This document shows, piece by piece, positions 54,597 to 64,000 of a DNA stretch of 64,000 nt. The stretch lies in contig NW_005179101.1 of the NCBI RefSeq assembly GCF_000350225.1, positions 182,293 through 246,292 of the forward strand. Direction: 5' to 3'. Position 1 is the first letter of the stretch; every line of letters begins with the position of its first letter. Source of the stretch: Chondrus crispus (lineage: Eukaryota > Rhodophyta > Florideophyceae > Gigartinales > Gigartinaceae). Below the pieces are notes generated by a model. That model worked only from the letters and a program-made list of their open reading frames with translations, made no database searches and was not told the origin of the DNA. The position numbers were made by a program, and so were the translations under genes.

Positions 54597-55204
54597 TGTA
54601 GCATAAACACCCCCGCGGAGAGGGGTGTATGCGTCCAGTCCTATAGACCTCGGATCGCCGAGAACGGGATGAAGCACCACTCACACACGGGACCGGGCGC
54701 GGGCCCTGGTAGCAGTGTGGTAGAGCGCGGTCGGGTCCGACGCGCGCACGCGCGAGCGGATCTACGCCTCGACGCCCCGGTGCGATACTGATAGACGATC
54801 CAGTACCGACGGGCGGAGGCGGACCCGGGCTCGCTCGCGTGCTGGCGCGTCCTTGCCCGCGCGGTCCCTTGCCTAGAACGGACTAGAGTAGGCCGGTCGT
54901 TCTAGTAGAGTAAGCGGCAGAGCTCACCTAGACGGAGAGTCGTGGACAAGCTCGTGCTTGTCCTTTTTCTCCGTCGTCGGTCGCTCGCGTATTTAATGTA
55001 CAAAGTATTCTATCATAACACTACAGTACCGACGTACTGTAGGGGGCTACTGTAGTGCGGGCCAGCCTGCACTGTAGCGCTGTCAGGCATCGGGCTGACA
55101 GTACACGTGCGTGTCGCGCACACGTGTGGGTCCGTACTGTAGAGCTCCGGCTCTACAGTGCGGGATCCAATCTAAATCTAAATCTAGTTTGCCGTTATAC
55201 CACA
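54597..55204 (-). repeat. 3' LTR of B3 (608 bp)
   Basis: Plus-strand ends TGTAGCATAAAC and TTATACCACA. Recognised by alignment to the B2 LTRs and by conserved hairpins at 55020-55158 (CTGTCAG/CTGACAG, CTGTAGAGC/GGCTCTACAG). Confidence 0.88.
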
Positions 55205-55239
55205 CGGCCTCCCCGTCAAGCGTGACTGTCCGCGGGCAC
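55205..55239 (-). repeat. Polypurine tract plus duplicated pol terminus, LTR side (B3)
   Basis: Minus strand GCGGACAGTCACGCTTGA followed by CGGGGAGGCCG and the LTR. Partner of 59345-59379. Confidence 0.82.
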
Positions 55240-55531
55240 GTGTGCTTAAAGGGAGCCTCGTGTGTCTCTGTCCGTCGTCCACCCCTCGCGATATTTCCAA
55301 TTATACCCTCCTGTCTTCGCGCCTGATTTCGTCTGCCCCTGTCGCGGCGTATCCGAACCCCTACTCGTCGTGCTCTTCCGTGCTGCCGTGCGCTTCCGCC
55401 TTCCGGCTCCCTTGTCTGCCCTAGCGCTGGCTTCCGTGCCGTATCGCCCGCTCCGCCCTTCTCTCCGTGGCGTGTGTCGCTCGCTCCAACCATCACCTCC
55501 CACGGGCTCTCGCGACTGAAACCGTTTTCAC

Positions 55532-57775
55532 ATGTCGCCTCCGTCACCATCCACCCCGCCGGCGCTTGCTCATGCGGCGCCGGCCGAAGAAGCCGATGGC
55601 GTGCGGCCGGTGCTGCATCTGCCCCCGCGTCTCGGTGACGCGGGTGGCGTGTCGCCAGCTACAACCTCGCCTTTCCAGAGGACCCGGCTGTCGAGGGAGA
55701 CCACGCTGTCCAACGACTTGGGGGGCGTCCCTGGTCGCACGGCTAGCTACCGTGCCGATGGCGGGGGTCGTGCTCCGTGCCCCTCTGCTGGTCCCGTCGC
55801 CGCTGCAGGGCTCGTCGAACCCGCTGCGAGTGACGCTATTCAAACTGTGGCCCCCTTGGTCCTCGGTCCCGCCACGGGGGCGGACGAGTCGGGCCCCACG
55901 AGTACCAAGCGTTGGTTCGGCGTTCCTCTTCTGCGGTCCACCCCGCTGCCGCTCAGCGACCTTCAGCATCCGTGGGCTCGCCACGCTCGAGTGGGCGTGA
56001 CAGTGGGGGAGGTCCTGGCGAGCCCGTATCTTCGCCCTGACTTGTTGCGCATACGCAAGATCAGCGAGGCCGGCCACACGGACCAGTCCGCAGTGGCGCT
56101 TGCCCGTCTCCTTGCCGAAGGAGACGGCGTAGCTTACCAGATTCCCGACACTATACGTGGGGATCGAACCTTTGCCTTCGGACTGGAGGAGGTACTGTAC
56201 GTGGACCGGATGGCGACTTACTTGTCCGGGCTCGCCCCGGACCGTCCGCGCCGCTTTGTCCTGGCAGAGATCCCGGGGCTCTACGTGTATCCGCGCCCGT
56301 ACGCGTACACGAAGCCCCGGGTCGCGCTGCAGAAATCGGCCGCCACCCTGATGCGACTCCACGGAATCGCCGTGGCTCATCAGGACTGGGCGGCCTGCAG
56401 GGGATCGTCTGAAGAGGACGGTGGCGTCTTCGCGTCCTCCACTTTTGAGCAGGGGCTTTCCCCGGGTGACTTCCCCGCGCTCCCGAGGACGGTTCACGAG
56501 ACGTTCCCTTCGCTCGGGATACACCCCCTGCTTCCGTTCGTACTGAAGCATTTCGGATATGCCGCCGTGGACCCGAGCCATCCCGCTCGCTCCCTCCTGC
56601 TCGATAGCTGTGAGAAAGAGTGGGCATGGTCGATTGGTAGCGCCTTTATGGCCGAAGTCGGCAGGCACCATCGGGTGTTTGTTCAGCCCAACGAGACGGT
56701 GTCGTATCTGTCCCTGTCTCGCCTCGCGTCCAACTTTCCCCTTGTCCCGCGCCATCCGCTCGAGCGAGATCCGGCGGCCGCACCCTGGACGCTCCAGGGT
56801 GTCGTATCTCTGATGATGCGAGCGTCCGAGGTGAGTGAGCGTCACTACCGCTACTGGCCGGACTTTGCGACGGGCATACGAAGCCCTTTCCTCGTGTACG
56901 ACGCAAGAATGGACGCCTTCGCGTCTCGTGCGGCAGTTTCCTCGGCATCGACCGGGGCGAGGGGGAGGCGTGGCGGCGTCGGTTCCGGGCCGAGGCGGAA
57001 CCGCTGTAAGCGTTATCGAGATCTAGATGCTGTCGCACCGATCCCTCTCATGACGGGTGCAAACCCGTTTCATTCCAGTCCCCCTCGTGGGAAGGACGAG
57101 CGAACAGTGCCGCCCGTCGCGTCGGGAACAGTCCTCCCCGTACCGCCTCTGAACGACTTCGCGGTCGCTGCTCCTTCGGGAGTGGCAGTTCGAGACCTCT
57201 CCCTGACAAAGGAGGACGTCACATCTGTACCCGAACTCGCGCGTGCATTGGGGCACGCCAGGGACCGGACTTGGGTCGTGGGGGATCTCCTCTCGACCCT
57301 GGTGAGCTGGTTCTTAACGCGAAGTAGCGAGGCTCGCCGTCTCGGCAGTGAGCTGGACGCGGCGTCCGTTTCGGTGCAGCGTTTGCAACGCGAACTTGAG
57401 TCGGCGCGGGATGCTTCTCACCGTCAAACCAGCGCGTACGAACGCGCCGTCGCGGACCGCGATCGGTACCGTCAAGAGAGAGACGGCTTGCGGGCTGCTC
57501 AGGCCTCTACTGTGCACGAGGCTGTCCGCCAGCCACGCAGATGGCCCGATCCGTATGCCGTTCCGGGGGCCGGTCCCCTCGTGCCGTATGGTTCGAGGGC
57601 AGCTGCGGTCCCCGCTCGCGGAGGCGCCTCGTATCAGAGGGTCTCGATGCCCACTGTCGAGGAGCTCGCGGAGGGCCCGCCGCTGAACGCCGACGTTCTG
57701 CGTCACCCCGGGTATTGCCCCCCGGGGTCGTTCGACCATGGCTGTACGGACCGTAGCCACGATATCGGCCGTTGA
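55532..57775 (+). CDS. B3 antisense accessory gene (family B aORF), intact, 747 aa
   Basis: This is the longest uninterrupted gene in the window and runs opposite to pol. The ATG at 55532 lies 327 bp inside the 3' LTR. The first 130 residues or so are Pro/Ala/Ser-rich. A conserved core follows (about 209-470): GDRTFAFGLEEVLYVDRM, RFVLAEIPGLYVYPRPYAYT, FPSLGIHPLLP, HFGYAAVDPSH near residue 340, KEWAWSIGSAFM. Then a basic patch RRNRCKRYRDLDAV (about 485-500), a linker, a coiled coil (about 598-657) and an end with HPGYCPPGS. No signal peptide or membrane helix is seen. The layout suggests a nuclear, oligomeric protein, but this is inference; no known family recognised. B2 encodes a diverged relative. 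Confidence 0.85.
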   Translation: MSPPSPSTPPALAHAAPAEEADGVRPVLHLPPRLGDAGGVSPATTSPFQRTRLSRETTLSNDLGGVPGRTASYRADGGGRAPCPSAGPVAAAGLVEPAASDAIQTVAPLVLGPATGADESGPTSTKRWFGVPLLRSTPLPLSDLQHPWARHARVGVTVGEVLASPYLRPDLLRIRKISEAGHTDQSAVALARLLAEGDGVAYQIPDTIRGDRTFAFGLEEVLYVDRMATYLSGLAPDRPRRFVLAEIPGLYVYPRPYAYTKPRVALQKSAATLMRLHGIAVAHQDWAACRGSSEEDGGVFASSTFEQGLSPGDFPALPRTVHETFPSLGIHPLLPFVLKHFGYAAVDPSHPARSLLLDSCEKEWAWSIGSAFMAEVGRHHRVFVQPNETVSYLSLSRLASNFPLVPRHPLERDPAAAPWTLQGVVSLMMRASEVSERHYRYWPDFATGIRSPFLVYDARMDAFASRAAVSSASTGARGRRGGVGSGPRRNRCKRYRDLDAVAPIPLMTGANPFHSSPPRGKDERTVPPVASGTVLPVPPLNDFAVAAPSGVAVRDLSLTKEDVTSVPELARALGHARDRTWVVGDLLSTLVSWFLTRSSEARRLGSELDAASVSVQRLQRELESARDASHRQTSAYERAVADRDRYRQERDGLRAAQASTVHEAVRQPRRWPDPYAVPGAGPLVPYGSRAAAVPARGGASYQRVSMPTVEELAEGPPLNADVLRHPGYCPPGSFDHGCTDRSHDIGR

Positions 57776-59344
57776 GGCGGTCCGGGTCATCACCAGGGAC
57801 GTCGTGTGCCATTCGTAAAGATGTTTGCCTTTGTTGCCTTCGTCCCCGTCCGCTCGGTGCGGCAGGTACTGTCCTACTCCTCCTTCAATTTTTTTTTCTT
57901 TCCGCGTACCGACTCGCGGCCTCCCAGCACAGCATGCCACCCAGAGCTGGTGGTGCTCGCTGCCCGCGCGTGGCTGCGTGCGCGACGACTAAGCGTTCCG
58001 CAGCCATGGTGTAGTCCGGGTCAGGGATCACAGAAGATCACCACTGCCTCGCCCTTGCGGGCATGACGTCAGGGGAAGGGAGCGGTAGCGCGGGGCGGTC
58101 GGTACTGCCCCTCGCTGCCCTGACGTATGTGTGCCAGCCCCTCGCCGTCGTTAACGAGAGCGCTACACGTCCTGCCCGGAAGGGTCTGGTCTTCTTGGAG
58201 GCGGGTGCGAAGTAAGAGCGCTCGTGGGTCGTGGGCAGCGCGGTTGTCTGTCGTTCCCGTCGTCCCGTGAAGTATCCGGGGCGCCCGCGGCCCCACTGTG
58301 ATCAGTGGGTCTGTGATCAGTGGTCACTGATCACAGACCGGCAAGGGGTGTCGTACGACATCGTCCTTGCTGTCAAATTTGACAAAATTTTAGATTCCAA
58401 AATTTTTTTGGCCTTGTGATCAGTGGGTCTGTGATCAGTGGTCACTGATCACAGACCGGCAAGGGGTGTCGTATGACACGGTGTCGTATGACATCGTCCT
58501 TGCTGTAAAATTTGACAAAATTTTAGATTCCAAATTTTTTGCAAATGAAGTCCGCGTGGTAGCGCCTGGGCCTCGCAAGCTCGTCCCGCGGCGCTCCCCG
58601 AGGACTTTTTCCGGCGCTCTTCCTGACGGGACTGTCCTTGTGCGTAGACTTCGCGATCCGCGCGCGTCTCCCGCCTGTAGAGGGGTTGTGACGACGTAAT
58701 ACTCGCTCGTTGGGGTTCGTCCCCGTATTCAATCGGCACCGAGGTTGTGAACGCATCCTTGTCTTTCCTCTGTGCCATCTCCCCTGGCTCTCGTGCCTCC
58801 TAGGGGCTTCGGGCGAGATCGCTCCTCCTTGAAGATCTGTCTGTTCGCGTCTGTGCAGCAAGCCGTGTGCCCCTTATCGGTATGAGGGGGTCGCCTTCCT
58901 TACGGCTCAGAGGCCCGTTTCCCTTTTCGTTCTCCTCGTCGGTTCGGGGGTCGACTTGCGTAAGGCCGCATGTACTGCCCTCTGTTCTCTGCCTCTTGCC
59001 GGCGGCGGTGGCGATCCCTGTCCTGTATTTCGGGTGCCGATACGTCTCGACGTCTTCGTGGGCTCTCGTAAGAGCTGGGATCTCCTCGCGACACTTCTGC
59101 TTTCGTATGCTACCCCCTGTCTCTAACCGCGGGCGAGTCGAGATTAATCGTGACAGAGCGCGAGCGCTTGTGGTTGCGTGCCGGCGTTGGCGCGCCCTCT
59201 GGCACTGGCTCTGTCCGTCAATACGTCTTGACGTCGGGCGTCTTCCGATCGCGTGACCCTCCGATGAGGGCAGCTGTCCTTCCACGCCTCTCTTTCCGGT
59301 CTGCTCGTGCAGCCTGACGTTATAATCCGCGAAGGAGTGGTTGA
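57776..59344. other. B3 spacer between the antisense gene and the pol end
   Basis: No supported gene. It contains the 118-bp tandem repeat with palindromes (58297-58540). It is the convergent 3' zone of the accessory gene and pol. Confidence 0.5.
58297..58540. repeat. 118-bp tandem duplication with 32-bp palindromes
   Basis: Units start at 58297 and 58415. Each carries a 15-bp inverted repeat, GGTCTGTGATCAGTG / CACTGATCACAGACC, with a 2-base spacer (58308-58339 and 58426-58457), then GGCAAGGGGTGTCGTA and an AT-rich end TTTGACAAAATTTTAGATTC. The second unit has a short internal GTGTCGTATGACA duplication. The AT-rich part contrasts with its GC-rich surroundings. Confidence 0.9.
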
Positions 59345-59379
59345 GGGCCCCTTCCTCAAGCATGAACGTCCGCGTTCAC
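59345..59379 (-). repeat. Pol terminus and internal polypurine tract (B3)
   Basis: Minus strand GCGGACGTTCATGCTTGA (pol stop) followed by GGAAGGGGCCC. Partner of 55205-55239. Confidence 0.82.
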
Positions 59380-62300
59380 GTTTGAGTTGAGGTCCATGCC
59401 GGTGCGTCTCCAGAGGCGTTGGGCGTAACGAGACACCAACTCCTCCGGGACGTGAGTCCGCGCAGTCCAGGTGGGCGTGTCGTAATCCGCCCACTTGATG
59501 AGGAACTCGATAGTTCCGTCTTTCACATCTCGGTGCTTCAGTAGTCGCTCGAAAGCGTACTGTGTTCCCTCTCTGACCTTGTCGGCAAGGTCAGCTGGGG
59601 TTGTTGTGCTCCCCCGCGGCGCGTCCATCGGCGGTGGCGCGTACACGCAGCGATCTGCGGAGACCCGCTCAGTGACCCCATCGCGATCGATCGTGATAGT
59701 TCGGCGGTCGTTCGCGAGGACACGGTAGGGTCCAACCGCCGGGGACGCGAGCTTGTTCGATGTCCTCCCCCCATCGGTGGGGTTGAGGTATACGTACTCT
59801 CCGGGACGGAGTCGCGAATTGATCCGGCGTATGCGCTTATCGAAGTCGCGCTTGTAGCGAGCCTGCGTCCGACGCAGGCTCCCGTAGGCCTTCTGGATTG
59901 TCGAGTCCAAGGTCTTGAGGAACTCGGCGCGTTCGTTCCCTCTGTCGGCAGGGGGCGCGTCACCGTCAGCTCGTCGAAGCGAGAACTCCGGCGGTGGCCT
60001 GCTGAGCACGAGCTCGAACGGCGTCGTGCCGGTTGTGCGGTGTACGTGGGAGTTATACGCATACGTAAGCGGCCCCACGTACACGTCCCAGTCATCTTGA
60101 TGCTCGCCTACGTAGTTGCGTAGCATCGCAGCGATCGTTCGGTTGTATCGCTCGACTTGCCCGTTCGTCTGGGGATGGTACGCCGATGTGTACATATTAG
60201 TAATCCCCAGAACCCGGCACGTGCTGTGGAAGAACTTGGCGTTAAACTGCGGTCCGTTATCCGACAGCAACGTGCGCGGGACGCCGTACTTAAACACCCA
60301 CGATTCGCAGAACGCAACTGCGACGGTGTACGCGGTTATCGTGCGTAGCGCAACGACTTGCGTCATCTTACTGAAGCGGTCCGTAATCACGAGCAGGAAC
60401 CGTTTTCCTGTCTTCGTCTTGGGGAGCGGCCCCAAGATGTCGATCGCGAGGCTCTCGAGGGGCCTCGTAGCTGGAAACAATCTCAATCGGTTGAGATGTT
60501 TCCTCAGCTTGACCCGGTTCATCGCGCAGGTTCGACACCCTCGCACCGTGGCTGCGACGTCTGCAGCCAGGTGGGGCCAGTAGTACTCGCGTCGAAGTGA
60601 GTAGTACGTACGGTTCTGGCCCGGGTGGCCCGCGATGGCCGGGTTGTGGCACAGGCGAAGGAGTCTGGCGCGGAGCGTCCGAGGCACCACCACCTGAACG
60701 ATATCAGGGTCGAAGGGGTGTCTCCGTTTGAGCACCCCTTGGTGGTCCTCGAAGAACGCGGAGTCCCGGGACTCTGACTGTCGTGCCAAAACGGTTTGGC
60801 AGAAGTTATCCACGCGTTGCTCCTCGGCTATCTCCTCTATCGTAAGAGGGGCTGGAAGGTCGTCCTGCGGTGGGGCGACCGGGGAGTCGAGCGCGCCAGC
60901 CTCGGGGTCTTCGGCGCGCTGGATGTCGGCGGCGTCGAACTCGTCGTTCTCCTCCCAAAACGAAGTGGGTCCTTGGAGAGCGGGGGCTTCGTCGTCGCCT
61001 CGCAGTTCGTCGCGCGTCCGTACACGCGTCCTTGTTCGGGCTTCGGCTTGCTTCCGTGTCGTTACGAAGACATGTACGGCCTGATGATCACAGCTCGTGG
61101 TACAAGCGTGGTCCGCGAGCTCGTTCGATACGGCTCAAACTGTCGTGCCCTCGTCGAAAGTGGGGATGTTGTCATCCACCTCGACGGTGGGGCGAGGGTC
61201 ATCGGCGACCTTCGGCGACACGAGTCGTGACAGGGCATCGGGCACCTGATGCACGCGTCCGGGGCGGTACTGAATGGTGAAATAGTATTCAGCCAGACGT
61301 AGCCGCCACCGGGTGAGTCTTCCGGAACTCTCGGTGAGGGACATGAGCCATCGGAGGGCGTCATGGTCCGTCCGTACGGTGAACTTCGTGCCTTCTACGT
61401 ATGGCCGTAGTGTGCGGACGGCCCACACTACGGCGAAGCACTCGCGTTCGGTAGCGCTGTAGTTGCGCTCACTATCGGACAGTGAGTACGACCAATACCC
61501 CACGGGGCGCCAGTCGTTCGGCTCTTCGTGCTCCTGAAGTAAGGTGCAGCCGAGTTGGTAGGCACTCGCGTCGGTGTCGATCATGTACGGACGACCGTGC
61601 CGGGGCAACGCGAGGATCGGCGGAGCGATCATGCACTTCTTAAGGTTCTCGAACGCCTGAAGTTGCAGCTCCGTGGGGTTATAGAAATCGGGATCCGAAT
61701 CCTTGCGCGTCATGTTGGTCAGAGGACGCGCAATCTTAGCGAACCCCTTAACGAATCGGCGGTATACGTTACACGCCCCGAGGAACGAGCGCACTTGCGT
61801 CAACGTCCTCGGGAACGTGAACGTCTTGAAAGCGTCGGCCGCCGTATCAGTCACGCTCAACTTGCCTGGGGAGATGACGTGCCCCAGGTAGTGCACCTTC
61901 GGTCGGAAGAAGCTGCACTTCTTGAGCTTAAGGGAGATACCGGAACTCCGCAGTAAGCTCAAGACGGTATCGAGATGCCTCGCGTGTTCTCCGTGCGTAC
62001 GGGAGAACACGATCACGTCGTCGAGATAGACGAGGCATATTTGCCAGCGGACTCCGGAGAGTATTATGTCAAGCGCACGTTGGAAGGTGGCCGGTGCCCC
62101 TTTTAATCCAAACGGCATGCGCAAATGGCGGTACGTACCCATATGTGTCGTGAAGGTAGTCTTATCCCGGTCCTCCGGAGCGACCGGGATCTGCCAATAA
62201 CCGGAATTGCAGTCCAACGTCGTAAAGACGGCTGCATCTCCTAACGAGTCGATGCAGTCGTCCATCCGGGGGCAGCAGATACGAATCCGCTGCCGTCTTC

Positions 62301-63814
62301 GCGTTGAGACGCCGGTAGTCCACGCAGAACCGAAGAGAGCCGTCTTTCTTCGGTACGAGCACCACCGGGGACGCCCACTCGGTGCTCGCGGGTTCGATAA
62401 CCCCTGCGTTCAACATCTTGTTGACCTCCTTCGCAACCATTTCGCGCATGGCCGGGCCCTTCCGATAGGGCATAGAACGAATCGGTTTCGTTCCCGGTTC
62501 GAGGGGGATGCGGTGCTCCGTGGCTTGGATCGTTCCAAGCGCACCGCTCCACAGACTCGAGTGCTTACGGAGCATCTCGAGTACGTGGCCACGGAGCTTG
62601 TCATCGTCGATGTATGACAGGTCGATCTCTTTTTCCCAATCCATCGGTGGATTTTCGGGATCCTTTTGCTGGTAGAGTACGGTACCCCTCGCCGTCGGTT
62701 GGCATGAAGGTGACCGTTCGTCCCGGTCGACCCCCCTGCCACCGGCGGTGGTCTTATCGTCGGAGTTGGATCGGCCAACTCCTACCCCACCGACTTGATC
62801 GGTCAAGTCGGTCAGGTGTAGCGCGTGCGCGATCCCCTCGGCGACCTTTAGTTCGGGAGTGAGGATCGCGAGGGGGTTGCGCTTCGCGTATCCCACGACG
62901 GTGTGCTTCGGAAGCCTCCTTTCTCGTCGTGAGAAATTCGCGACGATGACGTCGAAGGTCTGATTCGGTAGGACCTCCGCGACGCCATTCGTCAGCCTCA
63001 ATCCATGTCGGTGTTGGAGTGAGGGCTTGGGCTCCAGGAACACGAGGCCCCTCCCCGCAGTTGTCACACGCACGCGGGCTTGTGACATCGCGGGGATGGT
63101 AACCCAGCGGGCGATTCGGATCGCTTGCGGGGCCTCCTCGCGTACGTCTGGCCGACCCGTGTGTCGCCCGTGTCGCCTGGTAGGGGGAGTCGACTCCCCC
63201 TTTCCGTCGACGATGGCGACGGAACCGCCTTGGCGTAGCTCCATTCGTTGAGCTTCGATGTCGATACATCGCACGTGCGTATCAATGAAGGCCGTGCCGA
63301 GGAGGACCGGCACGGCGAGCTGGTCCGCGACTACGAACGGAATTCGGTACACCGTGTTCCTCAACCGCACGGCCAGGCGGACGACGGCCGAAAGCTTGAG
63401 GGGGTTGCTATTCGCGCCTGCTAGTCTTGGCAGAGGTGCGTCGTGCACGACGTAACGCGTCCAATCGGGGGGAAGGTCGGCCTTCCTCACCAGATTATAC
63501 CCCGAGCACGTATCAACGGCGATCGTGCGGGGTTTAAATGCATTTCTCTCTGTGGCTATCGAGCCGAGGACGTTGTAAATCTTCGACGTCATAAGGCAAA
63601 TGACGCCGTCGACAACCTTCGGGGCGGCCTTATCGGTGAGGTCGTTCCGCCGGGGCCTTCGATTCCGGTGCTGGCCCCGCTTGCGTTTCCTTCTCCCCCT
63701 TTCTTGTGGCGTCCGCGGATCAGTGACGCCCCCCGGATTATTCGAGTCCGTACGACACGGACCCTTCTCTGGCGACCTTGGGCTCGCGGGAGTCAGGGTG
63801 TCGACCGAATCTTT
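59356..63814 (-). pseudogene. pol: B3 pol: one frameshift and one in-frame TGA, otherwise complete
   Basis: The frame opens at 63814 after TGA 63817-63815, with a basic stretch, then MTSKIYNVLGS (63592). Protease: VDTCSGYNLVRKADLP, Cys for the usual Gly, as in B2. RT: FCVDYRRLN, then one extra C near 62275 shifts the frame; the next piece (62265-61135) has LDCNSGYW, MPFGLKGAPATFQ, YLDDVIVF and RNase H (DTDASAYQLG, ERECFAVVWAV, RTDHDALRWL). TGA 61137-61135 then interrupts, and the frame continues in phase. The integrase piece 60813-59356 (485 codons) has H56, H63, C93, C96 and D125, D185, E221 all present, and a chromodomain at about 418-470 (FLIKWADYDTPTW, without the usual WEP). Only two lesions separate it from an open pol. 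Confidence 0.92.
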
Positions 63815-64000
63815 TCAGTCGTCGTTGCCCCCGTCGCCATTGTGACGCCTCACCGGGACGTCGGCTGTCCCGGTGTCTTGTCCTCCTAATGTCGGGCCTT
63901 CGGAGGCCTCGACGTGCGCTCCCTCCTGTATCGGTATTACAGAAGCTCCCGTGCTCGCCTCCGGTAGCGGGGGATGTATTATCGGACAATACCCCCCGTG
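63815..64000 (-). other. B3 sequence upstream of the open pol frame
   Basis: By comparison with B2 this should be the start of pol, some 100-250 bases after the gag stop. The pol frame is closed here, and the other minus-strand frames show only Arg/Ser-rich sequence. Nothing more can be assigned. Confidence 0.4.

Larger units (their letters stand above)
54597..64000 (-). mobile_element. Ty3/gypsy family B, copy B3 (3' two-thirds)
   Basis: 3' LTR 54597-55204, antisense gene 55532-57775, pol from 63814 to 59356; gag, PBS and 5' LTR lie right of the window. The flank before the LTR, CGCAC (54592-54596), is the expected target duplication. It differs clearly from B2 in LTR and interval sequence, so the two belong to separate sublineages. 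Confidence 0.93.

Noticed and set aside
55544-56845. 433-codon minus-strand ORF opposite the B3 antisense gene
   Set aside because: It mirrors the codons of the 747-codon gene, has no similarity to B2 in that frame, and is Arg/Gly-rich.

Overview
The window is eukaryotic repeat DNA. It is almost wholly made of large Ty3/gypsy LTR retrotransposons nested in one another; no rRNA, tRNA, CRISPR array or intact host gene was recognised. The host cannot be named from sequence alone. Both families end pol with a chromodomain, and one element carries a carbohydrate-sulfotransferase-like reading frame. Together with the GC-rich composition this would suit a repeat-rich alga (for example a red seaweed with sulfated wall polysaccharides), but an oomycete or another protist is not excluded.

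Two families are present. Family A (LTRs about 1,045 bp) has copies A1 (1-4412, minus, runs off the left edge), A2 (8818-23674, plus, complete, TSD GTAAA) and A3 (24112-53603, plus, complete, TSD CACGG). Family B (LTRs about 610-640 bp) has copies B1 (4413-7266, plus, decayed pol fragment), B2 (28390-43070, minus, complete, TSD CGGTG) and B3 (54597-64000, minus, runs off the right edge). B2 sits inside the pol gene of A3. A1 sits inside the pol gene of B1. A2 and A3 both landed in one older stretch now scattered over 7267-8817, 23680-24111 and 53609-54596.

Each family has LTR, primer-binding site, gag (coiled coil and CCHC knuckle in A, CCHC knuckle in B), an apparent -1 frameshift site at the gag stop, then pol (aspartic protease, reverse transcriptase, RNase H, HHCC/DDE integrase, chromodomain). 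Between pol and the 3' LTR, every copy that shows this interval also carries an extra gene on the opposite strand, starting just inside the 3' LTR: about 650 codons in A2/A3 and up to 747 codons in B2/B3. Its product matches nothing I recognise. In B this module is bracketed by a direct repeat of the pol terminus plus polypurine tract.

Nearly all gag and pol genes carry stops or single-base indels, so the copies are non-autonomous now. The most intact genes are the 747-codon antisense ORF of B3, the 535-codon integrase-chromodomain block of A3, the 485-codon integrase block of B3 and the visible 300 codons of A1 pol. A3 also contains a sulfotransferase-like frame and a 4 x 51 bp acidic coding repeat between pol and the antisense gene, which looks like captured host sequence.

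The strongest candidates for something undescribed are the conserved antisense gene in both families, its flanking pol-end/polypurine duplication in B, and the captured sulfotransferase in A3.
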